Below are positions 6,147 through 7,251 of a stretch of 7,251 bases of DNA, piece by piece (within the stretch, counting starts at the first letter, position 1; the number at the start of each line of letters is the position of its first letter). Origin of the DNA: CBDTTW01 sp965363675. Its GTDB lineage: Bacteria > Bacteroidota > Rhodothermia > Rhodothermales > DASSAV01. The DNA is taken from positions 1-7,251 of the forward strand of contig CBDTTW010000152.1 in the NCBI GenBank assembly GCA_965363675.1, read 5' to 3'. The notes below the pieces were generated by a model. It saw only the letters and a program-made list of their open reading frames with translations. It had not been told where the DNA came from and searched no databases. Made by a program: the position numbers and the translations under genes.

Positions 6147-6497
6147 ATGAAACCGATGCGGCGTGCAAGAAGCTTGGCGGCGGCGATCCTCGCGGCCGTA
6201 GTGCTTTTTGCCCCTGCGCTGCATCCGCTCGAACACATCCATCTTGGGCGCCTCCCCGCGCCGGCGGACCCGGACTGCACGGCGGCGCACCTGCACACGC
6301 CCCGCCCGGCCGCCTCCGAGGGCGGCGTATGCCTGCTTTGCAAGTGGGCGCCGCAGGGCCTCGAACCGCAGCGGCAGGCCGCGCCCGCCGTCCGCCTCAT
6401 CGCCGGGGTGTTCGTCCCGGCCCCCGTTCGCCTCGTCCGGCCGGCGCCTCCGGCCTATGCGGGCCGCGCTCCACCGGCCCCGGAAGCCGCCGCCTGA
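6147..6497 (+). CDS. Small His/Cys-rich membrane or secreted protein, DUF2946-like, putative metal-binding
   Basis: The 116-residue protein has a basic N-terminus (MKPMRRAR) and a hydrophobic segment at about 9-26 (SLAAAILAAVVLFAPAL), a signal peptide or anchor. Just after this come clustered metal-type residues: HPLEHIH, then DCTAAHLH, then CLLCKW. That makes five His and three Cys, including a CxxC. The C-terminal third is Pro/Ala-rich and ends YAGRAPPAPEAAA. From memory, this layout (hydrophobic start, His-rich patch, CxxC, RAPP-like end) is that of DUF2946-type small proteins, which often sit beside TonB receptors and metal genes. The family call is tentative. A role in binding or sensing copper, zinc or a similar metal in the periplasm is inference. 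It lies 15 bases after def and 91 bases before the lipoprotein gene, on the same strand. Confidence 0.75.
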   Translation: MKPMRRARSLAAAILAAVVLFAPALHPLEHIHLGRLPAPADPDCTAAHLHTPRPAASEGGVCLLCKWAPQGLEPQRQAAPAVRLIAGVFVPAPVRLVRPAPPAYAGRAPPAPEAAA

Positions 6498-6588
6498 ACA
6501 GGCCGCGCGCTTCTTCCTTCCCTCTTTTCTTTTACTGCGGCGGGTCCCCTCGGGGCGGCGCACGCATATCGGTGGAGCATGTATTTCC

Positions 6589-7050
6589 ATGCGGTTACAG
6601 CACATTGCATTGTGGGGAGTATTCCTTGCGGCGGGCCTGATCTGGGCCGGCTGCGACTGGGTGAGCGATGAAGAATCCGAGCACGCCGAGGCGTACGGCC
6701 TAGAGGTGACGCAGGGCGCCGAGACCGTGGCGCGCGTGTTCGAAGCGCAAGCCGCCGGCAGCCTGCGCGTGACGGTGGGCGCCGCGCCGACGGCCTTCCG
6801 GATCGTGTTTCTGGACCGGCGCGGCGCGCGACTGGCCGAGCAGGACATGGAGCCCGAGCACCGCCTGGAATGGACGGTGACCGGCGCCGCCGAGGCCGTC
6901 CGCATCGCTTCGGACCCGCAGCAGCGGTTCGGCTTCACCGTCGAGGGGCGGCAGGCCGGCGGCGCGGCCCTGACGATCCGGCTGATGCACGGCGAGCATG
7001 CCGACTTTACCACGCCCGCAGGCGCCGTGCCGATCACGGCGGCGCCATGA
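6589..7050 (+). CDS. Lipoprotein with His motifs, putative metal-handling partner of the downstream receptor
   Basis: The 153-residue protein has a short hydrophobic signal (about 6-21) ending WAGC, with C22 as the likely lipidated cysteine; Trp at -3 is unusual for a lipobox. The mature part begins acidic (DWVSDEESEHAEAYGLEV). About 45-135 alternates in a beta-sandwich-like way, with TAFRIVFLDRRGARLAE and a GFTVEGRQAGG turn. It closes with RLMHGEHADFTTPAGAVPI, giving H134 and H137 beside acidic residues. I recall EHAEAYGL and HADF-type motifs in small proteins encoded next to TonB receptors, but cannot name a family. It is probably anchored in an envelope membrane and may bind a metal for the receptor. 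GGAG at 6573-6576 is 12 bases before the chosen ATG, longer than ideal. The stop overlaps the next ATG (ATGA, 7047-7050), a sign of translational coupling. Confidence 0.8.
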   Translation: MRLQHIALWGVFLAAGLIWAGCDWVSDEESEHAEAYGLEVTQGAETVARVFEAQAAGSLRVTVGAAPTAFRIVFLDRRGARLAEQDMEPEHRLEWTVTGAAEAVRIASDPQQRFGFTVEGRQAGGAALTIRLMHGEHADFTTPAGAVPITAAP

Positions 7051-7251
7051 GCGCCCCTCGGCGGCGGGGCGCGCTGCGGGCGGCGGCGCTCGTCGCGGCG
7101 GCCCTGGCCTTGCCGCTGCTTGCGGCGGCGCAGCGCGCGCCGGGGCGGCTGGAGGGCGTCGTCGTGGACAGCACGGCGGGCGCGCCGCTCGGGTGGGTGG
7201 AAGTGCGCCTGCTGGAGGCCGGGCGCGCCGCCGCCTCGGACGAGGCCGGGC
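7047..7251 (+). CDS. Probable TonB-dependent receptor with N-terminal carboxypeptidase-regulatory-like domain, partial (right edge)
   Basis: Only the first 68 codons are in the window. The start has a signal peptide (about 1-28: basic MSAPRRRGALR, then an Ala/Leu-rich core ending LLAAAQ). The next residues, GRLEGVVVDSTAGAPLGWVEVRLLEAGRAAASDEAG, match the opening of a carboxypeptidase-regulatory-like beta-sandwich (G.V.D..TG.PL..V.V.L). In this phylum that domain most often precedes a TonB plug and barrel, and the upstream lipoprotein suits a receptor. Secreted peptidases and other surface proteins also start this way, so the receptor call is inferred; no plug or barrel sequence is visible. 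The ATG overlaps the lipoprotein stop by 4 bases, so the two are likely translated together. Confidence 0.65.
   Translation, partial: MSAPRRRGALRAAALVAAALALPLLAAAQRAPGRLEGVVVDSTAGAPLGWVEVRLLEAGRAAASDEAG

Noticed and set aside
6546..6555. CCCCTCGGGG palindrome before the lipoprotein gene, considered as a hairpin or riboswitch part
   Set aside because: The stem is 3-4 bp with a tiny loop, no longer structure was found and no T run follows.
5469..7037. 522-codon minus-strand frame opposite def and the receptor operon
   Set aside because: Spans three real plus-strand genes and their gaps, with shadow-type composition and no recognisable domain.

Overview
The window is a stretch of very GC-rich bacterial chromosome with uniform base composition, no RNA gene, no insertion sequence and no sign of recent transfer. 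Three things point to the Rhodothermia-type branch of the Bacteroidota (Rhodothermus/Salinibacter-like lineages). The starts mostly lack a good Shine-Dalgarno, there is an OmpA-like outer-membrane protein with PKD domains, and the right edge opens an outer-membrane receptor that begins with a carboxypeptidase-regulatory-like domain. This assignment is inference from gene style; no marker gene allows naming.

Layout, left to right. A small membrane-anchored protein of unknown function runs off the left edge on the minus strand. Divergent from it is an OmpR/PhoB-type response regulator (375-1070, +) with no kinase in view. It converges on a secreted beta-barrel/PKD/PKD/OmpA-like envelope protein (1153-2640, -), and a long perfect hairpin flanked by A and T runs separates the two as a shared bidirectional terminator. 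The 354-base divergent gap 2641-2994 holds a 20-bp tandem repeat. Next is a tight two-gene unit on the plus strand: a small four-cysteine, membrane-anchored protein (2995-3417), then, 3 bases later, a CPA2/CHX-like cation:proton antiporter carrying two C-terminal universal-stress-type domains (3421-5472). Peptide deformylase (def, 5550-6131) follows after a short gap with its own promoter-like element.

Immediately after def begins what is probably the most interesting unit: a small His/Cys-rich membrane or secreted protein (6147-6497), a lipoprotein with histidine motifs (6589-7050), and the start of a secreted protein that looks like a TonB-dependent receptor (7047 to the right edge), overlapping the lipoprotein by ATGA. 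I read this as a candidate outer-membrane metal-uptake or metal-handling operon. The metal role rests on His/Cys content and gene order only.

Overall the window concerns the cell envelope and ion balance: signal response, an envelope anchor, cation/proton exchange and a putative receptor system, with one housekeeping enzyme (def) in between. No clear mobile, CRISPR, toxin-antitoxin or phage-defence system is present. The candidate new biology is the three-gene receptor operon and the antiporter with its unknown partner.
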